Notes: generated from the letters alone by a model not told the origin. A DNA stretch of 64,000 nt from Schistocerca nitens (GCF_023898315.1 NC_064622.1:79485387-79549386), one strand, 5' to 3'. Numbered from the stretch's first letter, positions 11,335 to 23,005 are shown. Numbers and translations are program-made.

Positions 11335-11600
11335 CAAGTACATCTACACATGTAGCACGCAAGCCAATGTATACTGCAGCACGGGGGGTACCTCTTTCCC
11401 ATTCGTGTACTGACCGAGGGAAATATTTCTGCAGTTCTCTGTACACACCCTAATCTCTTTTATCTTATTTTCATGATCCCGAAGGGAGATATACAATGAT
11501 GGCAGCGTAAAGGTCACAGTATTTTTCAGAATTACCCAAAAAGGATTAGCAAGAACAAAGCAATCTTTGGTACAAGGATTCCCACTTAAACTGCCAGAGT
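11335..11600 (-). mobile_element. CR1-type 3' end remnant
   Basis: The minus strand reads SLYISLRDHENKIKEIR followed by CTENCRNISL. This matches the C-terminal end of the CR1 ORF2 at 5770-5860, where ISREEIMKIKLE and RDHEDKIREIRAHTE lie in two adjacent frames. A short TGTAGATG-like 3' end lies near 11338-11352. Only the last 60 or so codons remain. Confidence 0.5.
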
Positions 11601-12445
11601 ATTTCTGAAACACTTCCCTACGGGATTTAGTGACCTCTCATAAGCCTAGCAACGGGTCTCTAAGCTAGCGACAATGAGTGCCTAACACACCAACGACGCT
11701 CTAGAATGGGTCGCAGTAGCGTCTTGTGTGCGATTTCCGTTGCACACGCATTGTACTTTCTCAAAACTCTTCCAACACACCCAAGTTTTGCTATTTGCTT
11801 TCCCTAATACTAATTTTACGCGATTGTCCTCTTTAATATCGATTCTTAATATTATGTCTAAATAATTATGCCATCTGTCATCCTCAGGCGACCAGCGCTA
11901 AATTGCAGTTGGATACCGTCAGCTCTTACTTTGTTACGGGCGTTATCATGCATTTCTTCACTTCTGAAATACCTCACATCCATGACAGAAAACGGAAATT
12001 TTGTGTATGTCTTTCTGCGTTGATTCACGATGGCACGATGAGGATTATTTCCGACAGACAACAGTATCTTTAGCGAAGATTCTGACATAGCAACTTATTC
12101 TGACAATTGGTTTATGTAAATTGAAAATATCAGAGGTCTTATTACGCTTCCTTACCGAACATGCAAAATTACTTTCGTTTCTGTCGAACAGTCACCATCC
12201 AGTAGGCCTATAACGTACTGGATTCTATTAATCAAATATTACTCGTGTCACTCACATGTCTGTAAACTGTATAACACTGGTTACCAACCTTTATGAGACT
12301 TTTACCCCTGAGTGCAGTTATGCTAGCTATAGATAGCTATTGTTGAAATCCTTCCTGGGCCCCTCACAGCCTTAGTAATGAATAAAGATGTTAATTTTCC
12401 CTCTGCTGTTGTAGCTGTAGACATTGCTATTTAAGTTGTGTTGTA
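11601..12445. other. No gene recognised
   Basis: Unique-looking intronic sequence. The short ORFs have no domain signature, and no repeat ends or long inverted repeats were noticed. Confidence 0.3.
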
Positions 12446-12508
12446 TCGTTTACTACGAGTTTCATTAGTGAATACATGGACTGTGACGGTGCAGGCAGGA
12501 CGCTCAAT

Positions 12509-13934
12509 TACACTCCTGGAAATTGAAATAAGAACACCGTGAATTCATTGTCCCAGGAAGGGGAAACTTTATTGACACATTCCTGGGGTCAGATACATCA
12601 CATGATCACACTGACAGAACCACAGGCACATAGACACAGGCAACAGAGCATGCACAATGTCGGCACTAGTACAGTGTATATCCACCTTTCGCAGCAATGC
12701 AGGCTGCTATTCTCCCATGGAGACGATCGTAGAGATGCTGGATGTAGTCCTGTGGAACGGCTTGCCATGCCATTTCCACCTGGCGCCTCAGTTGGACCAG
12801 CGTTCGTGCTGGACGTGCAGACCGCGTGAGACGACGCTTCATCCAGTCCCAAACATGCTCAATGGGGGACAGATCCGGAGATCTTGCTGGCCAGGGTAGT
12901 TGACTTACACCTTCTAGAGCACGTTGGGTGGCACGGGATACATGCGGACGTGCATTGTCCTGTTGGAACAGCAAGTTCCCTTGCCGGTCTAGGAATGGTA
13001 GAACGATGGGTTCGATGACGGTTTGGATGTACCGTGCACTATTCAGTGTCCCCTCGACGATCACCAGTGGTGTACGGCCAGTGTAGGAGATCGCTCCCCA
13101 CACCATGATGCCGGGTGTTGGTCCTGTGTGCCTCGGTGGTATGCAGTCCTGATTGTGGCGCTCACCTGCACGGCGCCAAACACGCATACGACCATCATTG
13201 GCACCAAGGCAGAAGCGACTCTCATCGCTGAAGACGACACGTCTCCATTCGTCCCTCCATTCACGCCTGTCGCGACACCACTGGAGGCGGGCTGCACGAT
13301 GTTGGGGCGTGAGCGGAAGACGGCCTAACGGTGTGCGGGACCGTAGCCCAGCTTCATGGAGACGGTTGCGAATGGTCCTCGCCGATACCCCAGGAGCAAC
13401 AGTGTCCCTAATTTGCTGGGAAGTGGCGGTGCGGTCCCCTACGGCACTGAGTAGGATCCTACGGTCTTGGCGTGCATCCGTGCGTCGCTGCGGTCCGGTC
13501 CCAGGTCGACGGGCACGTGCACCTTCCGCCGACCACTGGCGACAACATCGATGTACTGTGGAGACCTCACGCCCCACGTGTTGAGCAATTCGGCGGTACG
13601 TCCACCCGGCCTCCCGCATACCCACTATACGCCGTCGCTCAAAGTCCGTCAACTGCACATACGGTTCACGTCCACGCTGTCGCGGCATGCTACCAGTGTT
13701 AAAGACTGCGATGGAGCTCCGTATGCCACGGCAAACTGGCTGAAACTGACGGCGGCGGTGCACAAATGCTGCGCAGCTAGCGCCATTCGACGGCCAACAC
13801 CGCGGTTCCTGGTGTGTCCGCTGTGCCGTGCGTGTGATCATTGCTTGTACAGCCCTCTCGCAGTGTCCGGAGCAAGTATGGTGGGTCTGACACACCGGTG
13901 TCAATGTGTTCTTTTTTCCATTTCCAGGAGTGTA
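12509..13934 (-). mobile_element. Tc1-like DNA transposon, copy 1, structurally intact
   Basis: The element is 1426 bp including a TA at each end. Terminal inverted repeats of about 28 bp start CACTCCTGGAAATTGAAA on the left and, reverse-complemented, CACTCCTGGAAATGGAAA on the right. A single transposase ORF fills the minus strand. Copy 2 at 21580-23005 has the same length and orientation. It sits inside a decayed Jockey-like remnant, so it inserted later. Confidence 0.95.
12666..13688 (-). CDS. Tc1-like transposase, 340 aa, intact
   Basis: The start chosen is the ATG at 13688 (MPRQRGREPY), because the frame upstream crosses the inverted repeat and the usual Tc1 length is about 340 aa. Residues 1-60 form a DNA-binding helix-turn-helix region (RRIVGMREAGWTYRRIAQHV) and a second paired-like half follows to about 115. 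The catalytic triad is visible as D155 in VFSDESRF, D244 in FQQDNARPH and E277 in SPDLSPIEHVW. Only 32 residues lie between D244 and E277, against 34 in the classic Tc1 DD34E pattern. The protein would cut and paste the element in the nucleus. No stop or frameshift is present, so this copy could be active or only recently silenced. It differs from copy 2 at 8 residues. Confidence 0.93.
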   Translation of the reverse strand: MPRQRGREPYVQLTDFERRRIVGMREAGWTYRRIAQHVGREVSTVHRCCRQWSAEGARARRPGTGPQRRTDARQDRRILLSAVGDRTATSQQIRDTVAPGVSARTIRNRLHEAGLRSRTPLGRLPLTPQHRAARLQWCRDRREWRDEWRRVVFSDESRFCLGANDGRMRVWRRAGERHNQDCIPPRHTGPTPGIMVWGAISYTGRTPLVIVEGTLNSARYIQTVIEPIVLPFLDRQGNLLFQQDNARPHVSRATQRALEGVSQLPWPARSPDLSPIEHVWDWMKRRLTRSARPARTLVQLRRQVEMAWQAVPQDYIQHLYDRLHGRIAACIAAKGGYTLY

Positions 13935-14200
13935 TTTGAAGAGACAGCTACGAGATGAAAGTGGGTGAACACCACTTATTATCCCCATTGCTCTCATCAG
14001 TGCAGTCACTACCTTCCCGTAAGCGACACCCTACGTAAAGTGTAAAACGCGAATGACCTGAAATTTGCAAAATATGTTTAATATATTGATCTATTTGTTT
14101 ACGACAGCAACAATTATGCGAAGAGCAAAAGCTGATGAACTTAGCTTCTCGAGAAGGTCAATAACATCTTTCCTACCGTTCTAATTTTCGTCAATATATT

Positions 14201-16336
14201 TGTCAAAAAATTTGTACCATTCTTACCTATTCCCTGAATATTGTCTATGTGCTACATTAATTATTGATGTTATTGTGTTTGTTGAACAGAGATGAATATG
14301 CAGTGCTTTTCCAAAATTATGGAAAATTCCGTTTGCAGTCTTGGCATACGTCACCGTACTCCCCCTTGGAATGGGGCGTTGTCTACTAACACATGACCAC
14401 GTGTGTTGATAGTCCGTGGTGAGAGGCTCTCTCCTCTCATCCCCCCCTCCCCCCAAACCCCAATCTATATCTGCGGTATACTGTGGGGAGAGTGGAGAAG
14501 CTAATTTAAATTGTATCTGCCCTTTGTTTTAGCGATTAATGAGACAAGTGCAAAGAATTTCAAAGTTTTGTGTTGTGCCTGGACTTTAGCCTAAGCTTTT
14601 AGGCCTGAGATTTTAGTGTGTTACGGCACGACAGCCTCATCTATTTTATTCCAGCGACAGACACTTACTGTACTGTTTTATTTCTTTCCGCTAGAAGATT
14701 CTTCTTTATTCTAAGTTTTACAACTGACAAAAAATTAAAGTTCTTACGTAGTTACTTACATCCGAAGATGAACAACTTTGATCGAAACCCGTGCCAGCCA
14801 TACCATGACATAAATGTGCAACTAAGACGGCAGAATTACCGATAAAATATTTTTCCAACGCATGACCATTATAATCACTGACTTTTTATCGGGCAGTACT
14901 TCATTCGTTGTATATAATATTGTCCATTGAGTAAAGTTTAATTTACAGTATTAAAAATCATATTTGTTCCATAACATAAATGAAGAATACTCAGTTTAAC
15001 ACGTTCCCAGCCAATGTCAAGCCCTCACAAACATTACCATTATAGCCATTTAACCTGTAATATTTTTTAATTTAATTGTGGGTAATATTGTCCATTGGGT
15101 AAAGTGTAATTTCAGTGTCAAGAAAGAAATCCGATGCACAACATTCGATGCAAGTGGATTGTATCTTTGCTTATAATGTCTGGTTACGTAAGAGCTAATG
15201 TCCCTTCTGGACATTAGTGAGCTGCTTCCTGGAGATAGCAAAATAAGCAGAGAACTAGTTTGAAATAAACAAAAATCGGTGCAACATAAACAGTGTGCTT
15301 GTTATTCAAGCTTAAATACTCTTCTAAAGCATCATTTTCATTTTCTGGTGCCATTGTCCACTTCATTATACGTATTTTGTATCGACCACTTTCTGTCCAC
15401 GTACTTCCTACATTCATATTTCTTGACTGTCTCTTTCTATTTTGGCCATCGTTTGTTACATCTGCGTTAGAGTCCGCTGATTATAGGTAATCGCCCGTAC
15501 ATAACTTGTAAGCTATTTTTATTTCTTTTCTTTGTCATCTATCCAGGTAGCAGACATTGGCGTGAATCGTGATTCGGTGGATTGTGTTACCTTTAATACG
15601 TGTGTTTCCATATTTTACTTATTTGTTATATGTTTTCCATAGTTGAATGCTGGAAACCGATGAGTGTGGTAAGCAGTTCAGAACTGACATGCAGGATGTC
15701 TGATGATCAGACGAAAGATTGTTCAAATCGCCCTAGAATTCGTCCATCTCCAACTCTTCCAAACATTCGAGCTGTAGGTTAATACGAACTGCTGCGCCTT
15801 CCACGGTGCGTGAGGGAGCTGCAGCGGGAAATAGTGTAGAAGAAGGCAGAAAGTGGAATATTGGCAGCAAACAATTGAGGACGTAGGGTGAAAATGCTAC
15901 TCTGAGATGAAATTATTACAGGAGCGAAATTCGTGGCGGGCTGCAACGGACCAGTTATTATACTGGTATCTCAACCAACCCTGAGAAATCTCTCAAACAT
16001 ATTCAAAACGTTCGCTGTCAGTGCCACCTGGTCCTCATTTCATCCTTTCAGCGACAAATTAAACGCTTCACATCGACTCAACACATGTCCCACTGACGTG
16101 ACCATTATTCTAGCACATCTGTTTCACATACTGTTTTCCTCGCTGATTATAATCAGCGCCATAGTGTTACATTCGTCATTCGTGCAGTTCATTTCCTGCG
16201 TTTCACCGTATTACATTTCAGAATCATTCCTGTTTTTCAGTCTCCAGCTGTCATTTGCATGCAATAAATTAATCAAAAAGACTTTTTATGGTAATCAATT
16301 TTGAAGTGACGGAGTAACAGCGAGCTTCTTAACCAG
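14201..16336. other. No gene recognised; small tandem duplication
   Basis: A segment with ATATTGTCCATTG(A/G)GTAAAG occurs at about 14917 and again at 15084 with similar flanks, a diverged tandem duplication of about 167 bp. Otherwise I see only short frames without motifs; the 123-codon frame at 15933-16304 is hydrophobic and Ser/Phe-rich and resembles nothing I know. Confidence 0.3.
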
Positions 16337-16575
16337 CATAACAAAAACAATCAGTTTCGACACCAACAAATACTTATTCGTTCTGGAAATAGGTTGCAGT
16401 CAAAAATGGCGATCTACACACCACTAACTCCCAGGAAACTGCAATTGCTGATTGCTGCCTTTTGGTACATAAAGCGGCTCCACGCGTCACAAAGGAGATT
16501 GTCGTTTTTGCCTCCAACCGATGACCAGAACGAATAAATATTTTCTGCTATCCAAATTGCCTGTTTTTGTTATTC
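16337..16575. repeat. Short inverted-repeat element, possible MITE
   Basis: Arms of about 62 bp at 16337-16398 and 16511-16575 are imperfect reverse complements, both containing an ATTCGTTCTGG-type core and an ACAAAAACA-type outer end. The 110-bp centre is non-coding. Target duplication is not clear. The shape fits a miniature inverted-repeat transposon or the remains of one. Confidence 0.45.
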
Positions 16576-16849
16576 TATGTATTGAGGAATTTGCTCCTTA
16601 CAAGAGACCGTTTTTGTCTAAATCAAATATTCAGACCCAGATAATGCTCATTAGGTGGAGTTCAGAGTGCTATGTGGAAAAGACCACATTGCCCAAATAA
16701 TGCACAAAAAATCCTTCTATCTTTTAACTACAAAATACATAAATGTTTTTAGTTATTCATGAACTCATATACGACGCTACTGTGGAATGGTGTAATTATC
16801 CACAAACCAACATGGAAAGTGCTTTCACCGGCATCACCGTAACATAATC

Positions 16850-18050
16850 GGCATCCATGTAATCAAAAGTATCCGGACACCTGGCTGAAATTATTCACAA
16901 GTTCGTGGCGCCCTCCTTCCGTGATGTGGGAATTCAGTATGGTGTTGGCCAGCTTCCACTCTCGCAGGCATACGTTCAATCAGGTACTGTAAGATTTTTT
17001 AGGGAATGGCAGCCCATTCTTCACGGAGTGCTGCACTGAGAAGAGGTATCGATGTCGGTTGGTGAGGCCTGGTACGAAGTTGGCGCTCTAAAACATCCCG
17101 AAGGTGTTTTATAGGATTCAGGTCAGAACTCTGGGCAGGCCAGTCCATTTCAGGTATGTTATTGAAGTGTACCACCCCGCCATAGACCGTTCATTATGAA
17201 CAGTTGCTCGATCGCCTTGAAAGATGCAATTGCCATCCCCGAATTCCTCTTCAATAGTGGGAAGCAAGAAGGTGCTTCAAACATCAATGTAGGCCTGTGC
17301 TGTGATAGTGCCGCGCAAAACAGCAAGGGGTACAACCTCCTCCATGAAAACCACGACCACATCGTACCACCCCCGCCTCCGAATTTTACTCTTGGCACTA
17401 CACACGCTGGCAGATGACGTTCACCGGGCATTCGCCACACCCAAACCCTGCAATCGGATCGCCACATTGTTTACCGCGAATCATCACTCTACACAACGTT
17501 TTTCCACTATTCAGTCGTCCAATGTTTACGCACCTTTCACCAAGCGAGGCGTCGTTTGGCATTTACCGGCGTGATGTGTGGCTTATGAGCAGCCGCTCGA
17601 CCATGAAATCCAAGTTTTCTCACCTCCCGCCTGTCATAGTGCTTGCAGTGGATCCTGATGCAGTCTGGAATTCCTGCGTGATGGTCTGGATAGGTGTCTG
17701 CCATTACATATTACTACCGTCTTCAAATGTCGGCGGTCTCTGTCAGTCAACAAACAAGGTCGGCCTGTACGCTTTTGTGCTGTATGAGTCCCTTCACGTT
17801 CCACTTCACTATCACATTGGAAACAATGGATCTAGGGATGTTTAGGAGTGTGGAAATCTCGCGTACAGACGTAAGGCACAAGTGACACCCAATCAGCTGT
17901 GGAGGGTCCCATTCTGCTCTCTCACGATTTCTAATGACTAATGAGGTCGGTGATATGGAGTACCTGGCAGCAGGTGGCAGCACAACGCACCTAATATGAA
18001 AGACGTATGTTTTTGGAGGTGTACGGATACTTTTGATCACATCGTGTATG
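16850..18050 (-). mobile_element. Tc1-like transposon, second family, decayed
   Basis: The ends share an inverted repeat (ATGTAATCAAAAGTATCCGG on the left; its near complement GGATACTTTTGATCACAT at 18025-18042 on the right). The minus strand carries transposase pieces: a GWxxx-type HTH remnant near 17747-17900, VWRMPGERHLPACVVPRVKFGGGG (17340-17430) and a degraded C-terminal region with WPAQSPDL-like remains near 17135. Multiple stops and frameshifts make it inactive. The family differs from the copies at 12509 and 21580. Confidence 0.75.
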
Positions 18051-18770
18051 TATGTAGGTGCAAATTCAGATGTATGGATGACAACAGAATACCTTCCAAA
18101 ATTGGTTTGCAATGCCTTTCCAGAAAAAATAGATGTAAGGGCTCTGATAATAATCGATAGATGGATCAGTCACAAAAATGAACTTGCATCCGATAGAGTG
18201 ATACTTGATCATAATATAACTGTCAAGTTGGTTTCCTCTAACACAAAGTATTGTATGCATAATTGTTGGTCTGTTATTTTTGTCAACCTGAGATTTATTC
18301 CACACGTAATCATGATTATCAGCCTTCATTATGACTCATCTCACAAATCTCTTCATGTTAGGACGGTTTTGTGTGTTTCAATGCAAAACATGTTACCACT
18401 TGCTAGGAAAACGTCAGGACACTAAAATTAACACATTTGACAGCGTTCTCAATAACGCGACGAGCAATGGATAATGGCGTCGAGTTGCCGATGAATGTGA
18501 AGTCTTAACATTTATAAAGTTTTGCCTTTTCAGTTTTCAATTGATTTCAACCATTGTCTTAAAAATATCATGTTTGCTGCGAATAGTTGACCCTCCTGGT
18601 TGACTGATACTTTTTTCCTTGTGCCCTGTAAGAAAATTTCGAAAATGGCAACAGTATTAACAGATTTTCAGCACGCTATGCTGAAACAATATTATATTAC
18701 CATTACTGTCGCCCTGCTTGGACATCGGGGCTGAAGTTGACAGACGAACGGTAAGGATTTTTTTTTTGTG
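18051..18770. other. No gene recognised
   Basis: AT-rich intronic sequence. The 130-codon plus-strand frame at 18033-18425 has no recognisable domain and starts within a transposon end. Confidence 0.3.
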
Positions 18771-18796
18771 TTGTAGTGGGAATCGAACACAGAACT

Positions 18797-18986
18797 GCCG
18801 GCCTGTGTGGCCGTGCGGTTCTAGGCGCTTCAGTCTGGAACCGCGTGACCGCTACGGTCGCAGGTTCGAATCCTGCCTCGGGCATGGATGTGTGTGATGT
18901 CCTTAGGTTAGTTAGGTTTAAGTAGTTCTAAGTTCTAGGGGACTGATGACCACAGATGTTAAGTCCCATAGTGCTCAGATCCATTT
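18797..18986 (+). mobile_element. Family A SINE
   Basis: Full-length copy with target duplication GAACACAGAACT at 18785-18796 and 18987-18998. It is inserted into an older tRNA-like repeat (see 18999-19122). Confidence 0.9.
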
Positions 18987-18998
18987 GAACACAGAACT

Positions 18999-19122
18999 CC
19001 TCCCATCGGACACTAACAGTCAAGGGAAACCACGGAAGACCTAAAGCTGGATAGCCATAGGGAAATTAGAATTTCACACCTCCAGGACGCGAACCACTGA
19101 ACTACCTCACTCGGCGCATCGG
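18999..19122 (-). mobile_element. Possible old SINE related to family B
   Basis: On the minus strand the order is a GAGTGAGGTAGTTCAGTGG head, GGTTCGCGTCC-like B box and then AATTTCCCTATGGCTATCCAGCTTTAGG. This parallels the family B layout but is diverged. Its tail appears to continue left of the family A insertion, at 18770-18784. Family assignment is tentative. Confidence 0.35.
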
Positions 19123-19955
19123 CCAGAGACCCACATAAGACCACAATGATTCTACTCTAACGCACGCCTGGATATCGACAGCTGGCCAGAGTCAGCAGTG
19201 AAGATAAACTGTGACCTCTTCGATAAGCCGCTACGTTTGACAGCAGACATGGCCGGTTTAAAGATCCACTTCTGGAGGAACGTGTTGATAAAGTCGGCCG
19301 CAGTGCTAGACGAAGCGCTACGAAACAATCTATTCCTTGTATGACGGACACAGGTACCCGAAAATAGACCGTCTCTGTCACAAATATTTTCCTAAGTGAT
19401 AAGTTACCCGTTTGTTAGCCCGAGTGTTCTTCCAGCCCAAGCAAGGGTCAGAACGCACGCCCAACACGCCACAGTTTTTATCTCTGAGACTGAAACCTTG
19501 GCTTGAAATAAACAACCTCGTCTTCGTCAACAAAGTAGCCAAATGACAGAATTAACGTACAGATGAAACCGCCTCAGGTCACGTATTATGTTGCTCGTCA
19601 GACCGGAGCGTCGTCATATGGCTGAAAATTACAAAACACATTAGCATCAGGTAGAATGGTGCCGAGTGGTCTTTAAGTCTCTAACGCATTGACACCATGC
19701 CAATGAATGTAAGTTACCAGATTCTAAGTCAATTGCGCTGTTTAGCGTTGCTTGATGCTATTGACATATACGTCAATTTTTAATCATCTGAGAATGCTCA
19801 CGTCTGACGAACGAAACTCGTCAATAATTCAGTTAACAAGCGAGCGACCTGTGCATTAATTACGACGATCGCTGTATCGCCTGACGGCCATTCCTGCATT
19901 ACACGGATAACAGTGTTACACCGATCGTGTTCAGCGCAAGATGACGCACGAGGTG
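19123..19955. other. No gene recognised
   Basis: No repeat ends, long inverted repeats or domain-bearing frames were noticed. Confidence 0.3.
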
Positions 19956-19959
19956 TATT

Positions 19960-20470
19960 CAAAAGGTAACGGGAATTTTGTAAGGCCGCGTACTGCATTA
20001 TTCCGGTTCGATATTTTCCGTTGTTGTGTTGGTAAACATGAGTGGAACGTATCTGTTCAATGTGAGCCATATCAGACATTAAGTCTGTTAACAACCGTCA
20101 AATGGTCACAAATGGTTTGGTAGTATCGGCGATAATTTATTTGGTATAAAAGTCGATCTGTTGCATGTTGCTTTTGATGAGTCTGCCATGAGCAAAAAAA
20201 TGATTAACGAGTGATATGAGCATTTTGATGAAGGCTGTGAAGACGTTGTACTATGTGACGAGCAGCTTGGACTTCCCAGCACCTCATCAGACGATGGAAT
20301 CGTGGAATGGTTATGAACTCTCGCCGATTCACAAGTAGACAAGTTTCTGGTGATGTCGCCATACCGGATGGCTCATGCCATAAAGGTTTCACATATTTTT
20401 GGTGTTAAACGCGTGGTAGCAAAATTCGTTCCTTAAACTGCTGAGTTTTGAGTAAAAAAAGCGGCACAGC
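19960..20470 (+). mobile_element. mariner-like element, 5' part only
   Basis: It starts with a GGTGTATTCAAAAGGTAACGG-type end, then encodes transposase N-terminal pieces on the plus strand: SAMSKKMINE, YEHFDEGCEDV, LGLPSTS, and after stops SHIFGVKRVVAKFVP (20388-20436). These match the N-terminal HTH and linker of mariner transposases. In-frame stops and the absence of the catalytic half show a truncated relic. Confidence 0.6.
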
Positions 20471-20849
20471 AAATATAAAAAAATAGAGTTATTAGCGAAA
20501 GAAAATGAGAGTTTCGAAGAAGAGATAATAGAAACTTGATTAAAACCATTTGCAAATGTCATCGAGCGGATGTGAGAAGATGCAGATGCAGATAAGAGAG
20601 ACAACTGAAAACAGTATGAGTATGAAGCTACCAAGACCGAAACGTAAGCTGTGTACAAGATATATTTCATAAATTAAGATGGCAACTAACAGAAGAAAGA
20701 GGTTTGTACAAGCATTCCGAGACGTGTTTACTTATTTGTGCATTCTATTTCATCTGGCAAAATTAAAGGCTTCAGGCCCCCTTACACCCAATTAGACAAC
20801 CTCAGTGAGTTAACATTTCATTATGAATAGTATCTAAGCAATACAGAAT

Positions 20850-20900
<51 letters not shown>

Positions 20901-21115
20901 ATGCATATATGGAATTTAAGAAATGTCAGTCCTGTCCCTTTCTTCATTGCGTTTTTGTTGAATGTGAGTCGTGACATCTGACAGCAACGTCTGAGAACTG
21001 TATAGGAGGAATTAATCTGGAGAAGAAACTGATTAGTAAGAGCGAGAGCGAGAGATAGTGGAATAATATTAGCAGATGAGATGGAAGCAAGAAAACAGAA
21101 ACAGCAAACGATGAT
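20471..21115. repeat. Non-coding stretch with (TA)n microsatellite
   Basis: Alternating TA covers about 20853-20898. The rest is purine-rich intronic sequence without a gene signature. Confidence 0.6.
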
Positions 21116-21128
21116 AAAAATATAAATA

Positions 21129-21327
21129 ATGGTTCAAATGGCTCTGAGCACTATGCGACTTAACTTCTGAGGTCATCAGTCGCCTAGAACTTAGAACTAA
21201 TTAAACCTAACTAACCTAAGGACATCACACACATCCATGCCCGAGGTAGGATTCGAACCTGCGACCGTAGCGGTTGCTCGGCTCCAGACTGGAGCGCCTA
21301 GAACCGCACGGCCACTCCGGCCGGCCA
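21129..21327 (-). mobile_element. Family A SINE, minus orientation
   Basis: Full-length copy with target duplication AAAAATATAAATA at 21116-21128 and 21328-21340. It shares with the copy at 34411-34606 the variants GCGACTTAAC and CTAATTAAACC, suggesting a subfamily. Confidence 0.92.
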
Positions 21328-21579
21328 AAAAATATAAATACCTTATAATATGACAGAGATACGGATCACTGTTGGACAGAAAGCAAACAGTTGGGATGCG
21401 CCGAGAAGGAAACGACGCGGATCGTAACAGATAAAGATTTAATCTCCTCTTGAATGCAGAGTTGAATAAGACGCAGGTTACAGGTAAGCTTCCTCCGCAG
21501 TCGTATAGCTGAAATGGACAATAAGACAGCCAGCCAGGACTCTGGACATAACCGAGCGCGTATTGCAGTTACGGTTATA

Positions 21580-23005
21580 TACACTCCTGGAAATTGAAAT
21601 CAGAACACCGTGAATTCATTGTCCCAGGAAGGGGAAACTTTATTGACACATTCCTGGGGTCAGATACATCACATGATCACACTGACAGAACCACAGGCAC
21701 ATAGACACAGGCAACAGAGCATGCACAATGTCGGCACTAATACAGTGTATATCCACCTTTCGCAGCAAAGCAGGCTGCTATTCTCCCATGGAGACGATCG
21801 TAGAGATGCTGGATGTAGTCCTGTGGAACGGCTTGCCATGCCATTTCCACCTGGCGCCTCAGTTGGACCAGCGTTCGTGCTGGACGTGCAGACCGCGTGA
21901 GACGACGCTTCATCCAGTCCCAAACATGCTCAATGGGGGACAGATCCGGAGATCTTGCTGGCCAGGGTAGTTGACTTACACCTTTTAGAGCACGTTGGGT
22001 GGCACGGGATACATGCGGACGTGCATTGTCCTGTTGGAACAGCAAGTTCCCTTGCCGGTCTAGGAATGGTAGAACGATGGGTTCGACGACGGTTTGGATG
22101 TACCGTGCACTATTCAGTGTCCCCTCGACGATCACCAGTGGTGTACGGCCAGTGTAGGAGATCGCTCCCCACACCATGATGCCGGGTGTTGGCCCTGTGT
22201 GCCTCGGTCGTATGCAGTCCTGATTGTGGCGCTCACCTGCACGGCGCCAAACACGCATACGACCATCATTGGCACCAAGGCAGAAGCGACTCTCATCGCT
22301 GAAGACGACACGTCTCCATTCGTCCCTCCATTCACGCCTGTCGCGACACCACTGGAGGCGGGCTGCACGATGTTGGGGCGTGAGCGGAAGACGGCCTAAC
22401 GGTGTGCGGGACCGTAGCCCAGCTTCATGGAGATGGTTGCGAATGGTCCTCGCCGATACCCCAGGAGCAACAGTGTCCCTAATTTGCTGGGAAGTGGCGG
22501 TGCGGTCCCCTACGGCACTGCGTAGGATCCTACGGTCTTGGCGTGCATCCGTGCGTCGCTGCGGTCCGGTCCCAAGTCGACGGGCACGTGCACCTTCCGC
22601 CGACCACTGGCGACAACATCGATGTACTGTGGAGACCTCACGCCCCACGTGTTGAGCAATTCGGCGGTACGTCCACCCGGCCTCCCGCATGCCCACTATA
22701 CGCCCTCGCTCAAAGTCCGTCAACTGCACATACGGTTCACGTCCACGCTGTCGCGGCATGCTACCAGTGTTAAAGACTGCGATGGAGCTCCGTATGCCAC
22801 GGCAAACTGGCTGACACTGACGGCGGCGGTGCACAAATGCTGCGCAGCTAGCGCCATTCGACGGCCAACACCGCGGTTCCTGGTGTGTCCGCTGTGCCGT
22901 GCGTGTGATCATTGCTTGTACAGCCCTCTCGCAGTGTCCGGAGCAAGTATGGTGGGTCTGACACACCGGTGTCAATGTGTTCTTTTTTCCATTTCCAGGA
23001 GTGTA
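21580..23005 (-). mobile_element. Tc1-like DNA transposon, copy 2, structurally intact
   Basis: The element is 1426 bp with TA at both ends and the same inverted repeats as the copy at 12509-13934. Both copies have the same orientation and lie exactly 9,071 bp apart in intron 1. The flanking sequences differ, so this is an independent insertion rather than a segmental duplication. Confidence 0.95.
21737..22759 (-). CDS. Tc1-like transposase, 340 aa, intact
   Basis: The ORF is intact and of the same length as in copy 1, starting at the ATG at 22759. The HTH region, catalytic D155, D244 and E277 and the C-terminal YTLY end are all present. Differences from copy 1 include R19G, P62L, L80R, R109H, P184R, I225V, E259K and I331F (copy 1 numbering, copy 1 residue first). 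None touches the catalytic triad. The frame stays open upstream of the chosen Met through the right inverted repeat into flanking DNA (to 23203), but that part is not element coding sequence. The enzyme would act in trans on either copy. Confidence 0.93.
   Translation of the reverse strand: MPRQRGREPYVQLTDFERGRIVGMREAGWTYRRIAQHVGREVSTVHRCCRQWSAEGARARRLGTGPQRRTDARQDRRILRSAVGDRTATSQQIRDTVAPGVSARTIRNHLHEAGLRSRTPLGRLPLTPQHRAARLQWCRDRREWRDEWRRVVFSDESRFCLGANDGRMRVWRRAGERHNQDCIRPRHTGPTPGIMVWGAISYTGRTPLVIVEGTLNSARYIQTVVEPIVLPFLDRQGNLLFQQDNARPHVSRATQRALKGVSQLPWPARSPDLSPIEHVWDWMKRRLTRSARPARTLVQLRRQVEMAWQAVPQDYIQHLYDRLHGRIAACFAAKGGYTLY

Larger units (their letters stand above)
12446..14200 (-). mobile_element. 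Jockey-like retrotransposon remnant interrupted by a Tc1-like element
   Basis: The flanks 12446-12508 and 13935-14200 together resemble the minus-strand element at 55196-56553. Compare GTTTCATTAGTGAATACATG here with TTTCATTAGCGAATATATG at 55635, and GGGTGAACACCACT at 13964 with the same string at 55712. The Tc1-like copy at 12509-13934 sits between the two halves. The reading frame is too decayed to translate usefully. Confidence 0.5.

Noticed and set aside
12539-13958. Several plus-strand frames of 80-163 codons inside the Tc1-like copy (and equivalents at 21610-23035)
   Set aside because: They are antisense shadows of the GC-rich transposase ORF on the minus strand; both copies show the same shadows.
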